This document shows positions 25,235 through 32,718 of a stretch of DNA of 43,218 bases, one piece after another (the stretch's first letter is position 1; the number at the start of each line of letters is the position of its first letter). The notes beneath the pieces are model-generated. The model did not search any database. It had not been told where the DNA came from and was given only the letters and a program-made list of their open reading frames with translations. This DNA comes from Euryarchaeota archaeon UBA463. GTDB lineage: Archaea > Thermoplasmatota > Poseidoniia > Poseidoniales > Thalassarchaeaceae. A program made the position numbers and the translations under genes. The DNA is taken from the NCBI GenBank assembly GCA_002501805.1, contig DAOI01000034.1:1-43218 (forward strand), given 5' to 3'.

Positions 25235-26455
25235 GTGCGTCTACTGAAGTTCATACTCTTCATGAGGCAGGTTACTCGTAAATCTCCTGCCAATCTGAAG
25301 TGGATAGAGAGACAGGGACTACTCGCGGTGAAGCTCGCTCAGATATTCGCGCTCAGGCCAGATATCATCAGTCTAGAGAAGTGCAAGCAACTTCAGACCC
25401 TGTACAGTAGTGCTTCCACTATACCTACCGAAGATGTGTTTAGGATATTGAAAGAAAAGGCTCCAGATTCATATCATGATGAAATCTCATGGTTTGATGT
25501 AGAGCCTCTAGCCGCAGCATCAGTTGGCCAGGTTCACAGAGCAAGACTGAAATCGGGCGAAGAAGTCGTTGTGAAAATAATCAAAGGTGACCATGAAAAG
25601 AGGTTCAAGAGAGATGTGAAAACAATGAGCCGATGGCTCAAAATTGCTATGATTATTTCTCCAAAACTAAGAAAGGTAGGAAATCCAATTGCTCTTTTAG
25701 AGCACGTCGAAGACTATACTCTCCGTGAGCTGGATCTTCGAAACGAGATAAATGGAGCTTCCAGACTTGGTGCGATAAAAGAAGATCTATCAAGTGACTT
25801 TCCAATGCCTAGACTCAGATTCCCCGAATACTATCCAGAACTTTCCAACAGACATGTTCTAGTTTCTGAACTTGTTAAAGGAAAAACCTTGGAACAAGGT
25901 ATTGAGTCTTCCAGTCTAGAATGGGACGATCTTCTTGAGCTATTCAGAATTCATGGTGCTTTCATGTTCGGGATAGGGACTTTCCATGGCGATCTTCATC
26001 CGGGTAACTGTATTCTTGATCCCTATGGAAATTTCGTCTTTATTGATAACGGAGCGATATGCGAGGCCCCAAGAAAAGTCAGCAAGTCCCTTTTCAACTT
26101 CTTCTACCACTTATCTGCAGATGACAAAGAATTGGCCTTTGAATCCCTAATCTCTCTAGCAGAGAGAAGACCGAGATCAGATGATGTCAATAAGTTCAAG
26201 AAAGACATGCATGTAATCTACAAAGATTTCGAAAATTTGAGTGTTGGTCAGCAGAGTCTGACAGAAGTCATGATGAAAACCGTGAGATCTGCAGTTGAGA
26301 ATGCTGGAGCTGACTATGGGGAAGAGGGATTCCCAATAATACGCTCACTAATGTACATGGATGGCCTAGTTATTAGGACCTATCCAGATGTAAAATTGAT
26401 TTCCGAGATGAGGGATTCATTGGATGAGTTCAAATCCGGCTTAGATTTGGAGTGA
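25235..26455 (+). CDS. UbiB/ABC1 (AarF)-family atypical kinase
   Basis: A 406-residue protein-kinase-like ATPase of the UbiB/COQ8 family. Seen: the KxGQ-extension motif in altered form, KLAQ, at 33-36; the Ala-rich loop AAASVGQVHRA (93-103); ATP-binding Lys in VVVKII (114); the ExD-type element ELDLRNE (about 165-171); catalytic loop HGDLHPGN (251-258); and metal loop DNG (271-273) in place of DFG. No C-terminal membrane helices are visible. Family members act in isoprenoid quinone or lipid homeostasis, mostly as ATPases. Start is GTG at 25235, 50 bases after the regulator; the ribosome-binding site is weak. The stop is one base from the crtI-like start, so co-transcription is near certain. 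Confidence 0.9.
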   Translation: MRLLKFILFMRQVTRKSPANLKWIERQGLLAVKLAQIFALRPDIISLEKCKQLQTLYSSASTIPTEDVFRILKEKAPDSYHDEISWFDVEPLAAASVGQVHRARLKSGEEVVVKIIKGDHEKRFKRDVKTMSRWLKIAMIISPKLRKVGNPIALLEHVEDYTLRELDLRNEINGASRLGAIKEDLSSDFPMPRLRFPEYYPELSNRHVLVSELVKGKTLEQGIESSSLEWDDLLELFRIHGAFMFGIGTFHGDLHPGNCILDPYGNFVFIDNGAICEAPRKVSKSLFNFFYHLSADDKELAFESLISLAERRPRSDDVNKFKKDMHVIYKDFENLSVGQQSLTEVMMKTVRSAVENAGADYGEEGFPIIRSLMYMDGLVIRTYPDVKLISEMRDSLDEFKSGLDLE

Positions 26456-26456
26456 T

Positions 26457-28019
26457 ATGATGTCAGGGCATAGTGATGTAGTAGTTGTTGGCGCGGGACC
26501 AGGTGGATTAGCATGCTCAATGCTTCTCGCCAAGGCAGGAATCAATGTTACTATCCTTGAGAAATCGGATGATGTCGGAGGTAGAACAAGGGTATTCGAA
26601 AAAGATGGTTTCAAGTACGACAACGGACCTACATTTTTTCACTATCCAGAAATTGCAGAGGAAATCTTTGAGGCTCTCGGACTAGATGCTAGGGAAGAGC
26701 TAGGGCTAATCGAATTAAATCCAAACTACAGGCTGGTATTCGGAGCCGGTGGAAGTATAAATGCCAGTACCGATTTAGAAGATATGGTTTCTCAAATTGG
26801 AGAACTTTGTGGAGAGGATAACGCAAATGGATTCAGAAGATATATAGAAGATAACAGAACTAAGCTGAAGCTTTCAAAGAATTGCCTGAATACTCCTTGG
26901 AGTGGCCCGACAGATCTTCTTAGTAGAAGGGCTCTTAGAGTTGCTAAAGTATTGAGGCCATGGAGAAGCGTGTCTTCTGACCTCTCCAAGATGTTCACCG
27001 ACGAGAGAATGCAATTAGCCATGTCATTCCAGACTAAGTATCTGGGAATGAGTCCTTTTCAAGCACCCAGTCTTTTCACAATATTGGCATATCTTGAGTA
27101 CGAGCACGGAGTATTCCATGTCGAAGGAGGACTAGGGACAATAACCCAGAAAATGGCCAACATAGCCAGAGAACTCGGAGTTAAGATAATGCTTAATGAG
27201 ACAGTAAATGAGTTTGTTTTTGAAGGTAAGAAGGTAATAGGGGCTAGAACAGACAATGGAACGTATACCGCTGACAAATTCGTAATGAATGTAGATTTCG
27301 CCACAGGAATGAAGGGACTAATCCCGGACAAGCTTAGGAAGAAATGGTCCAACAAGAAACTAGACCAGAAGTCATACTCCTGTTCGACATACATGCTTTA
27401 TTTGGGAATTGACAAGTTATACGACACTCCACATCACCAGATATATGCGGCTAAGGACTATCAGAAAAACCTCAGAGAAGTCACTGAGAACAGAGTCACT
27501 TGGGATGATCCATCGATATACGTTCAGAATGCCTGCGTAACGGATTCTACAATGGCCCCAGAGGGACATTCCACTATCTATGTTCTAGTTCCCGCTAGTA
27601 GTTCTCATGAGGGAATTAATTGGGATGATATCAAAGATGACTACATGGATGTAATTCTCAAACAGATGGAAAACTTAGGCTTCGAAGGAATCAAAGATCA
27701 CATAGTATCCCAGACCATAGTGACGCCTGACGACTGGGCCGCTCGTGATATTTACAAAGGCGCAGTTTTCAACTTAGCACACGGTCTAGATCAGATGCTT
27801 TGGAGAAGGCCACAGAATAAATTTGAGGAACTAGACCACTTGTATCTAGTAGGGGGGGGAACTCATCCAGGAAGTGGTCTACCAACTATATTGGAGAGCG
27901 GGAGAATCTCCGCTAAGTTGATTTGTGCGGACATGGGAGTTGAACCTGACTGGAATGGTACCGACACCTGGTTTGAAGATTTAAAGAAGCCACGTACTAT
28001 ATCCAATAATGCCACATAG
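26457..28019 (+). CDS. Phytoene desaturase/CrtI-family FAD oxidoreductase
   Basis: A 520-residue flavoprotein. FAD binding: GAGPGGLACSMLL (12-24), ribose-binding Glu 35, GGRTR (41-45). The C-terminal FAD segment LYLVGGGTHPGSGLPTILES is the CrtI hallmark, and YDNGPTFFHYP and YLEYEHGVFHVEGG are also typical. CrtI enzymes desaturate phytoene towards lycopene; the same family includes carotene isomerases, ketolases and diapophytoene enzymes, so the exact step is open. Together with the ABA4-like gene 26 bases downstream it indicates carotenoid chemistry, possibly for pigments or retinal. No phytoene synthase or cyclase is in the window. Two consecutive Met codons begin the ORF. Confidence 0.88.
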   Translation: MMSGHSDVVVVGAGPGGLACSMLLAKAGINVTILEKSDDVGGRTRVFEKDGFKYDNGPTFFHYPEIAEEIFEALGLDAREELGLIELNPNYRLVFGAGGSINASTDLEDMVSQIGELCGEDNANGFRRYIEDNRTKLKLSKNCLNTPWSGPTDLLSRRALRVAKVLRPWRSVSSDLSKMFTDERMQLAMSFQTKYLGMSPFQAPSLFTILAYLEYEHGVFHVEGGLGTITQKMANIARELGVKIMLNETVNEFVFEGKKVIGARTDNGTYTADKFVMNVDFATGMKGLIPDKLRKKWSNKKLDQKSYSCSTYMLYLGIDKLYDTPHHQIYAAKDYQKNLREVTENRVTWDDPSIYVQNACVTDSTMAPEGHSTIYVLVPASSSHEGINWDDIKDDYMDVILKQMENLGFEGIKDHIVSQTIVTPDDWAARDIYKGAVFNLAHGLDQMLWRRPQNKFEELDHLYLVGGGTHPGSGLPTILESGRISAKLICADMGVEPDWNGTDTWFEDLKKPRTISNNAT

Positions 28020-28045
28020 AATGAATAGACAATGGAGTAATTGGA

Positions 28046-28495
28046 ATGGAATTAATCTACACTGTTCTGTTCATCATTCCTACTATCTGGGTTGGACCTT
28101 ACTGGCTCCTAATGCTCTCGGAGCCAACATCGGAAAGAACGAAAAATTGGATGCGAGGAAACTCTCTATTCATCGGACCACTAGCAGTTTGGCTAATCAC
28201 CGCCATCCTCGAACCATCTGGCCTCATAGACCTAGTTACTGGCAATCCTACTGATTTCCTTGACACTATGGTAGAGATACTGGGAACCGAATCGGGTACC
28301 GTTCTAGCATGGTCCCACTTCGTTGCAGGTGATATCATGGCCACTAGATGGATGTGGAGAAAGGCCATAGAGAACCAAATAGGGGATAGTAAGACCAGAC
28401 TAATCGTCTTCTTCGGAGTGATGCTAATGCCCGTGGGACTTCTCATGCATGTGATCCTAAACTCTGAGGATAAGACGAGTCATTCGGAAGGCTAG
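28046..28495 (+). CDS. ABA4-like (DUF4281) four-helix membrane protein
   Basis: A 149-residue protein with four hydrophobic helices. The pattern matches the ABA4/DUF4281 family: a GNSLFIGPLAVWL-type second helix, the conserved W-x-H-x(4)-D-x(4)-R signature (W89, H91, D96, R101 in AWSHFVAGDIMATRW), then a helix with MPVGLLMHV corresponding to the family's GPxGLLxY. In plants ABA4 is needed for neoxanthin formation from violaxanthin; bacterial homologues are mostly uncharacterised. Its place directly after the crtI-like gene supports a role in carotenoid modification. Recognition is by eye from short signatures, so I hold it moderately. The start ATG 28046 lies after GGAGTAATTGGA. Confidence 0.68.
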   Translation: MELIYTVLFIIPTIWVGPYWLLMLSEPTSERTKNWMRGNSLFIGPLAVWLITAILEPSGLIDLVTGNPTDFLDTMVEILGTESGTVLAWSHFVAGDIMATRWMWRKAIENQIGDSKTRLIVFFGVMLMPVGLLMHVILNSEDKTSHSEG

Positions 28496-28497
28496 CT

Positions 28498-28821
28498 ATG
28501 GACAAAGCACCAGTATTAATCTCACTGGAAAGAAAGGATACATATTGTATACTAGCATTTTCAGATGATAACACATTCAGACTTGATTATTTGGAAGTAA
28601 GAAAGCATTGTCAATGCGCAAAGTGCAAGCCTAGACAGGTAAATGAACAGATTAAGATAGAGTTTGAGGAGGAAATCTCCAGAATGATGCTAGTGAAACC
28701 GAAAGTAGAGCAAGTGGGAAACTATGCGATAAGATTCGAATGGCCAACCGGGTGCTCAAGTGGCATCCATTCCTTCGAACACCTAAGAAAGATATCCGAA
28801 TCATCCGGTCAGAAAGTATGA
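28498..28821 (+). CDS. DUF971-domain protein
   Basis: A 107-residue protein of the DUF971 (GBBH-like N-terminal) family: DYLEVRKHCQCAKC corresponds to the family LRxxCpCAxC segment, with Cys at 38, 40 and 43, and VGNYAIRFEWPTGCSSGIH SFEHLR to the G-x-YAIxxxWxDGHxxGIYxxxxLR segment (here the DGH position reads TGC). The domain occurs alone, in gamma-butyrobetaine hydroxylase and next to Mrp/ApbC iron-sulfur carriers; its own function is unknown, with metal or cluster binding suspected. It starts 2 bases after the ABA4-like gene and is probably in the same operon. Metal binding through the three Cys is possible but unproven. Confidence 0.82.
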   Translation: MDKAPVLISLERKDTYCILAFSDDNTFRLDYLEVRKHCQCAKCKPRQVNEQIKIEFEEEISRMMLVKPKVEQVGNYAIRFEWPTGCSSGIHSFEHLRKISESSGQKV

Positions 28822-28908
28822 TTCTTGATACGAAGATGTCAAAACACGTTGGCACCTCGGAATAGTAACGAGGATGTGGATGCCCTCCCTCCCCCGTTGG
28901 TGATTTTA

Positions 28909-30333
28909 ATGAGTGAAGACGACTCGAAAGAAACCTCGAATGGCGTAGATGAGGACGAATGGCACCTATATGCCAGTGCTGACTATGGTGCCGCCGAATC
29001 ACTTGAAAATAGTGAGCCAAGCAATGAAGAGGAAACCGATGTCGAGTGGTTTGATGGTGACGATTTCTACCAGCAAGGAGACTCCATTGACTGGGACGCT
29101 CCTCCCTGCCCAGCCCCATTAGGAATCGCTCATGTAATCAAGATTGGAGCATGCGACCATTGCCTGCACAGAATAGGAGGAAGAAGGACCCAATCCTCGG
29201 GTTTTGAAGGAGGAGCTTCACTGAGGAAAGAGGCATCTTCAAGGGATCCCGGCCTTTCAGATTTCGATATACCAGATTTGTGCCCCCTATGTGAAAATCT
29301 ATTTGATGACGTGGGCAATATCGTTGAGAGAATCATTGAGACACTTGAAGAAACTCAATTCAGGTCGATGCAACTAGGGATTCATATTCCGAAAGACCTC
29401 CTTCAGAGTGAGGATGCGATTAGAACGAAACATGGTGCGCGTGGGTCTAAGCCACTGAAAGCCTCATTCGCTATAGCAATACAAGCAGAAATGCTGAGGA
29501 AAACTCCTGAAATCGCATTCGTCAAGGAGTATCCCGATGTAATGGTAACAGTGGACGCTTTGACTCTCAGAGTCGATACGGACGTTAGACCAGTGTTCAT
29601 CTACGGTAGGTATGAGAAGCTCGCCAGAGGAATTCCACAAACTCGCTGGCCCTGCCGGTCCTGCAGGGGTAGAGGAGATGGTTGTGAAAGTTGCGAAGGA
29701 ACCGGTCTGCAGTATAGAGAATCAGTGCAAGATATTATTGGAGATCCAGTAAAAGCAGATATGGGGGCTTCCGATACTTCTTTTCACGGAATGGGTAGGG
29801 AGGATATCGATGTCAGATGCTTGGGATCTGGAAGGCCATTCGTTCTGGAAATAAAGAATCCCAAAATAAGAGAAACAGACCTTGCAGATCTAGAGTCCAA
29901 GATAAACTCAAACAATCCTGAGAAGGTGAAAGTAAACTCTCTAAAGTGGTGCCACAAGAAGGATGTCAGTAGGGTCAAGGAGACCCGATCTGAGAAATCA
30001 TATACTATCAGGTTCAAGATTGAAGATGCCCCTCCCGAAGATCAGATAATTGAGTCAATTAACTCTCTCTCAGGGGTAGTTTTGGAGCAAGAGACCCCGA
30101 AAAGAGTTTCACACCGGAGAGCTGCAAAAACCCGTAAGAGAAAGATTGTCTCTATATCAGACGTGGTCGTAGACGGTCAGGAAATACAATTCTCTTTGAG
30201 ATGTGAGGCTGGTACCTATGTCAAAGAACTGGTCCACTCTGATGAAGGTAGAACCGTCCCCTCTGTAAAGTCTGTAATTGATAGAGAATGCGAGGTCATC
30301 TGGCTGGATGTCAACGAAATACACGCTGATTGA
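28909..30333 (+). CDS. pus10: tRNA pseudouridine synthase Pus10
   Basis: Makes pseudouridine 54/55 in the T-arm of archaeal tRNAs. With ATG 28909 the product is 474 residues. The N-terminal THUMP-containing part has a zinc site of Cys 82, 85 (CDHC) and 125, 128 (CPLC). A second knuckle CRSCRGRGDGCESCEGTG (249-266) lies before the catalytic domain. The catalytic core is FHGMGREDIDVRCLGSGRP (292-310) with the active Asp in the EDIDVR box, and the C-terminus has AGTYVKELVHSDEGRTVPS. A longer form from TTG 28825 is possible but its N-terminus looks non-coding. The first 65 residues are very acidic and low-complexity, an extension absent from most Pus10 proteins. Confidence 0.93.
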   Translation: MSEDDSKETSNGVDEDEWHLYASADYGAAESLENSEPSNEEETDVEWFDGDDFYQQGDSIDWDAPPCPAPLGIAHVIKIGACDHCLHRIGGRRTQSSGFEGGASLRKEASSRDPGLSDFDIPDLCPLCENLFDDVGNIVERIIETLEETQFRSMQLGIHIPKDLLQSEDAIRTKHGARGSKPLKASFAIAIQAEMLRKTPEIAFVKEYPDVMVTVDALTLRVDTDVRPVFIYGRYEKLARGIPQTRWPCRSCRGRGDGCESCEGTGLQYRESVQDIIGDPVKADMGASDTSFHGMGREDIDVRCLGSGRPFVLEIKNPKIRETDLADLESKINSNNPEKVKVNSLKWCHKKDVSRVKETRSEKSYTIRFKIEDAPPEDQIIESINSLSGVVLEQETPKRVSHRRAAKTRKRKIVSISDVVVDGQEIQFSLRCEAGTYVKELVHSDEGRTVPSVKSVIDRECEVIWLDVNEIHAD

Positions 30334-30354
30334 GTAATAAATAACAATCCGACG

Positions 30355-30364
30355 AACTTAATAG
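30355..30364 (+). promoter_or_regulatory. Candidate archaeal promoter (TATA-like box) of the L21e operon
   Basis: AACTTAATAG lies about 50 bases before the L21e start in a 79-base gap that follows Pus10, with purine-rich bases upstream (GACG) as a weak BRE. A start about 25 bases downstream, near 30386-30390, would leave a short leader. Position and composition support it; an AT-rich AATAAATAAC at 30336 is a competing candidate. Confidence 0.35.
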
Positions 30365-30388
30365 CGGGCCTCAGGTCGAGCGCTTCCA

Positions 30389-30401
30389 CGACCTATGGTC
30401 G
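30389..30401 (+). promoter_or_regulatory. Perfect inverted repeat next to the L21e ribosome-binding site
   Basis: CGACC-TAT-GGTCG has a 5-bp perfect stem and a 3-base loop, ending at the first base of the GAAGGTGAT ribosome-binding site (30401-30409) that serves ATG 30413. It could be a leader hairpin affecting translation or a protein site. It is short, so chance is not excluded. Its loop contains another in-frame ATG at 30395, which is therefore unlikely to be the start. Confidence 0.35.
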
Positions 30402-30412
30402 AAGGTGATACA

Positions 30413-30703
30413 ATGGCAACGCGGACCCATGGTACTAGGCAAGGAACTAGGTCAATCCTCAAGAAGAAGAAGACTCAGAAAGGAAGACTCTTCATCAATC
30501 GAGCCCTACATCCTTACAAGGAAGGCGACAAGGTTTCTATTGTGCTTGACGGAGCGGAACAAAGAGGTATGCCTCACAGGAGGTTCCACGGTCTGACTGG
30601 AACTATCGTCAAGCCACAGGGCAACGCTTTCGTGGTCAGTGTCGTTCAAGGTAATATGGCAAAGACCGTTGTGGCTAGGCCAGAGCATTTGAGACCAGCA
30701 TAG
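30413..30703 (+). CDS. rpl21e: 50S ribosomal protein L21e
   Basis: A 96-residue basic protein of the archaeal/eukaryotic large ribosomal subunit. Seen: N-terminal GTRQGTRSILKKK, central KEGDKVSIVLDGAEQRGMPHRRFHGLTG (KOW-like beta fold) and C-terminal ARPEHLRP, all standard for L21e. ATG 30413 is chosen over ATG 30395 because GAAGGTGAT lies 3 bases upstream and the family starts at this Met. The next gene, rpo4, follows after 10 bases with its own AGAGGTGAT. L21e-Rpo4-DUF655-Dim1 is a widely conserved archaeal gene order. Confidence 0.95.
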   Translation: MATRTHGTRQGTRSILKKKKTQKGRLFINRALHPYKEGDKVSIVLDGAEQRGMPHRRFHGLTGTIVKPQGNAFVVSVVQGNMAKTVVARPEHLRPA

Positions 30704-30713
30704 AGGTGATTTG

Positions 30714-31067
30714 ATGGCAGACCGTGAATTTGTAGACTTTGCAACAGTTAGAGATCTTCTTGAGAGCGCAAACGAGCGAAGAGGAGAACTATCTTACGAG
30801 CAGATGATGGCTCTCCAACACGCAACATGGGCGGCCAGTACCAATAGAGGAGGAATCAAGACAGATCCAGAGGTTTTCGTATCACTCTTCTCAAAACTAA
30901 TGGAGAATGAGAAGTTGGCAGAGAATCCAGATATTTGCGCTAAAATAGCTGAATTGGCTCCAATGGATGTCTCAGGAGTTAGAGTAATAATAGCTAGTAA
31001 GAGAGTTGCTATGGACACTTCTGAGATTGAGGAAATAATAGAAATTGTTAGGCAGAACGTCCTTTGA
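30714..31067 (+). CDS. rpoF: DNA-directed RNA polymerase subunit Rpo4 (RpoF/Rpb4)
   Basis: A 117-residue all-helical protein that pairs with Rpo7 to form the RNA polymerase stalk, helping initiation and RNA binding. The family's central helices are visible (EQMMALQHATWA; LMENEKLAENPDICAKIAELAP) and the C-terminal HRDC-like part (VRVIIASKRVAMDTSEIEEI). The start is ATG 30714 after AGAGGTGATTTG; a TTG one codon earlier is less likely. It is 10 bases after L21e and shares its operon. Length is normal for the archaeal subunit. Confidence 0.92.
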   Translation: MADREFVDFATVRDLLESANERRGELSYEQMMALQHATWAASTNRGGIKTDPEVFVSLFSKLMENEKLAENPDICAKIAELAPMDVSGVRVIIASKRVAMDTSEIEEIIEIVRQNVL

Positions 31068-31104
31068 TACCGTTTTCAACTGATTTATTCCGACTAAACC
31101 ATTG

Positions 31105-31710
31105 ATGAGGGAAGACCCCTTCCAACATTTGAGAAGTATGCCAGCGCAAGACCCATCTGATTCCGGAATCTCCGATGAAGGACCACTTCATCAGGAATCA
31201 TCAGTATTTATTTTGGATGTTCTTGATAGAATTCCTTCAGGGTACGAACTTCAGGGACTATCCAAACCTTCGATGTATCTCGTTAGAGCAAGAATAGAAG
31301 ATGAGACAATCGATTCTCCGGGTAAAGATGTAGATACGTCATCAGCTTCTATTGGGCCTCTATCAGAAATAAGATTCAGGGATTTGACAGAAGAGTCCTC
31401 GAATAATATAAACGAGGCAATTATCGAATCGATAAATTCAGATCCTGATAGGCATCTAGGGTTCTACAATAGGGCAAACAACCTCTCCTTGAAGTATCAT
31501 GCATTCCAACTACTTCCTGGAATTGGTAATTCAAAGGCTATTCAGATGGTCAAAGAGAGAGGAGCATCAGGGTGGTCTTCGTTCGAGCAGATTGACAGCT
31601 CCTGTGGAATCGAATCAGTCAGACTTCTAGCTGAAAGATATCTGGGGGAGATGAATGATCCCTCAGAGTCTCCAAGCCTCCTGGAACTTCTCGTACGCTC
31701 CGAGATCTAG
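31105..31710 (+). CDS. DUF655 family protein, predicted RNA-binding
   Basis: A 201-residue member of the archaeal DUF655 family. An OB-like beta part comes first (about 35-110, beginning SSVFILDVLDRIPSGY), and a helix-hairpin-helix element follows with LLPGIGNSKAIQMVKERG (about 135-152) and a SFEQI segment. The family is always near rpo4 and dim1 in archaea and is predicted to bind RNA, possibly in rRNA maturation, but is uncharacterised. The first 30 residues are a family-poor acidic tail. ATG 31105 is preceded one codon by TTG; no strong ribosome-binding site is visible, which could mean a leaderless internal transcript or coupling. Confidence 0.85.
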   Translation: MREDPFQHLRSMPAQDPSDSGISDEGPLHQESSVFILDVLDRIPSGYELQGLSKPSMYLVRARIEDETIDSPGKDVDTSSASIGPLSEIRFRDLTEESSNNINEAIIESINSDPDRHLGFYNRANNLSLKYHAFQLLPGIGNSKAIQMVKERGASGWSSFEQIDSSCGIESVRLLAERYLGEMNDPSESPSLLELLVRSEI

Positions 31711-31724
31711 TCGGAGGTATTGTT

Positions 31725-32633
31725 TTGGAAGACTTAGATCCAAGAATGTTGGTGGATTTACTCAGAGACAGGATTAATCCTGATAGGAGTCTAGGGCAAC
31801 ATTTCATCTTAGACGAGAATATTATTTTAGAAGCAGTAAATATGTCAAATCAAATCGGCAAGGAAGTCACAAAGGAGTCACATATCCTAGAGATTGGGCC
31901 CGGGCCCGGATCACTGACCCTCTATTTACTAAGAAAGGGTGCTAAAATAACCGCCTTCGAAATAGATGAACAAGCAGTATTGCATCTGAATAGGGTATTC
32001 GATGTCGAGGACGATCATCTTTCCATAATACATGCGGATGCACTTACAGTTGACTGGCCAGAAGATATAACTCACATAATAGCTAATATCCCATATGGTA
32101 TTTCCAGCCCTATCCTAGAAAGGATACAGTCCCATATTCGTAGAAACCAGCTAAAATCTGTAGTTCTACTAGTTCAGGATGAGTTTTCGGAAAGGATGGC
32201 TATGAATAGGGGTCCAAGAAGCATAGGTCCACTAGGTCTATCGCTGTGGTTAGATTTTGTCATTCACCTCGGGTCAAAGGTACCCCCCGGCTCTTTCTCT
32301 CCTCCTCCTAGGGTGAACTCCAGATTAGTAATGCTACAGCCAAGAGAGGAGGGGCCTCAAGTGAGAGATAGAAAAATGTTCAAAATTATCACACACCACT
32401 GTTTTGCCAATAGGAGAAGGAAGATGAGAACACTTCTCTCCAGGCCACCAAAGAGAATCAGTAGAATAAGAGGCTGGCATAAGTCAAGATGGGCGCGACT
32501 TGCACTACAATTCAAAGAGGAAACTCCCGAAGGAATGAGGGTTGACTGGTTAGAAATGAGGCCAGATGATATGTTAATCGAGGAATGGCTATCATTATGT
32601 AACCATATTTCCGACTTCGAGTCCGAAAATTGA
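31725..32633 (+). CDS. ksgA: 16S rRNA dimethyladenosine transferase (KsgA/Dim1)
   Basis: Dimethylates the two adjacent adenosines near the 3' end of 16S rRNA during small-subunit assembly, using S-adenosylmethionine. The 302-residue protein has SLGQHFILDENII (22-34), motif I EIGPGPGSL (56-64), acidic AFEID (77-81), catalytic NIPYGISSP (121-129) and a helical C-terminal domain (FANRRRKMRTLL). The start is TTG 31725, preceded at 7 bases by a good GGAGGT; no ATG fits. It sits 14 bases after DUF655, completing the conserved archaeal cluster. Length is slightly above the usual 265-280 residues owing to the C-terminus. Confidence 0.93.
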   Translation: MEDLDPRMLVDLLRDRINPDRSLGQHFILDENIILEAVNMSNQIGKEVTKESHILEIGPGPGSLTLYLLRKGAKITAFEIDEQAVLHLNRVFDVEDDHLSIIHADALTVDWPEDITHIIANIPYGISSPILERIQSHIRRNQLKSVVLLVQDEFSERMAMNRGPRSIGPLGLSLWLDFVIHLGSKVPPGSFSPPPRVNSRLVMLQPREEGPQVRDRKMFKIITHHCFANRRRKMRTLLSRPPKRISRIRGWHKSRWARLALQFKEETPEGMRVDWLEMRPDDMLIEEWLSLCNHISDFESEN

Positions 32634-32718
32634 TACTCTAATCATCGCCTTGATAGGTTCCTCCCCTCTCGGCGGGGCACGGCCAGTCCCCGGCCCGTTA
32701 ACTGATGGAGTGGAAAAC

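Noticed and set aside
28652..29119. 155-codon minus-strand ORF across the DUF971-Pus10 junction
   Set aside because: Its translation is His/Arg/Ser-rich noise and it crosses two well-supported plus-strand genes.
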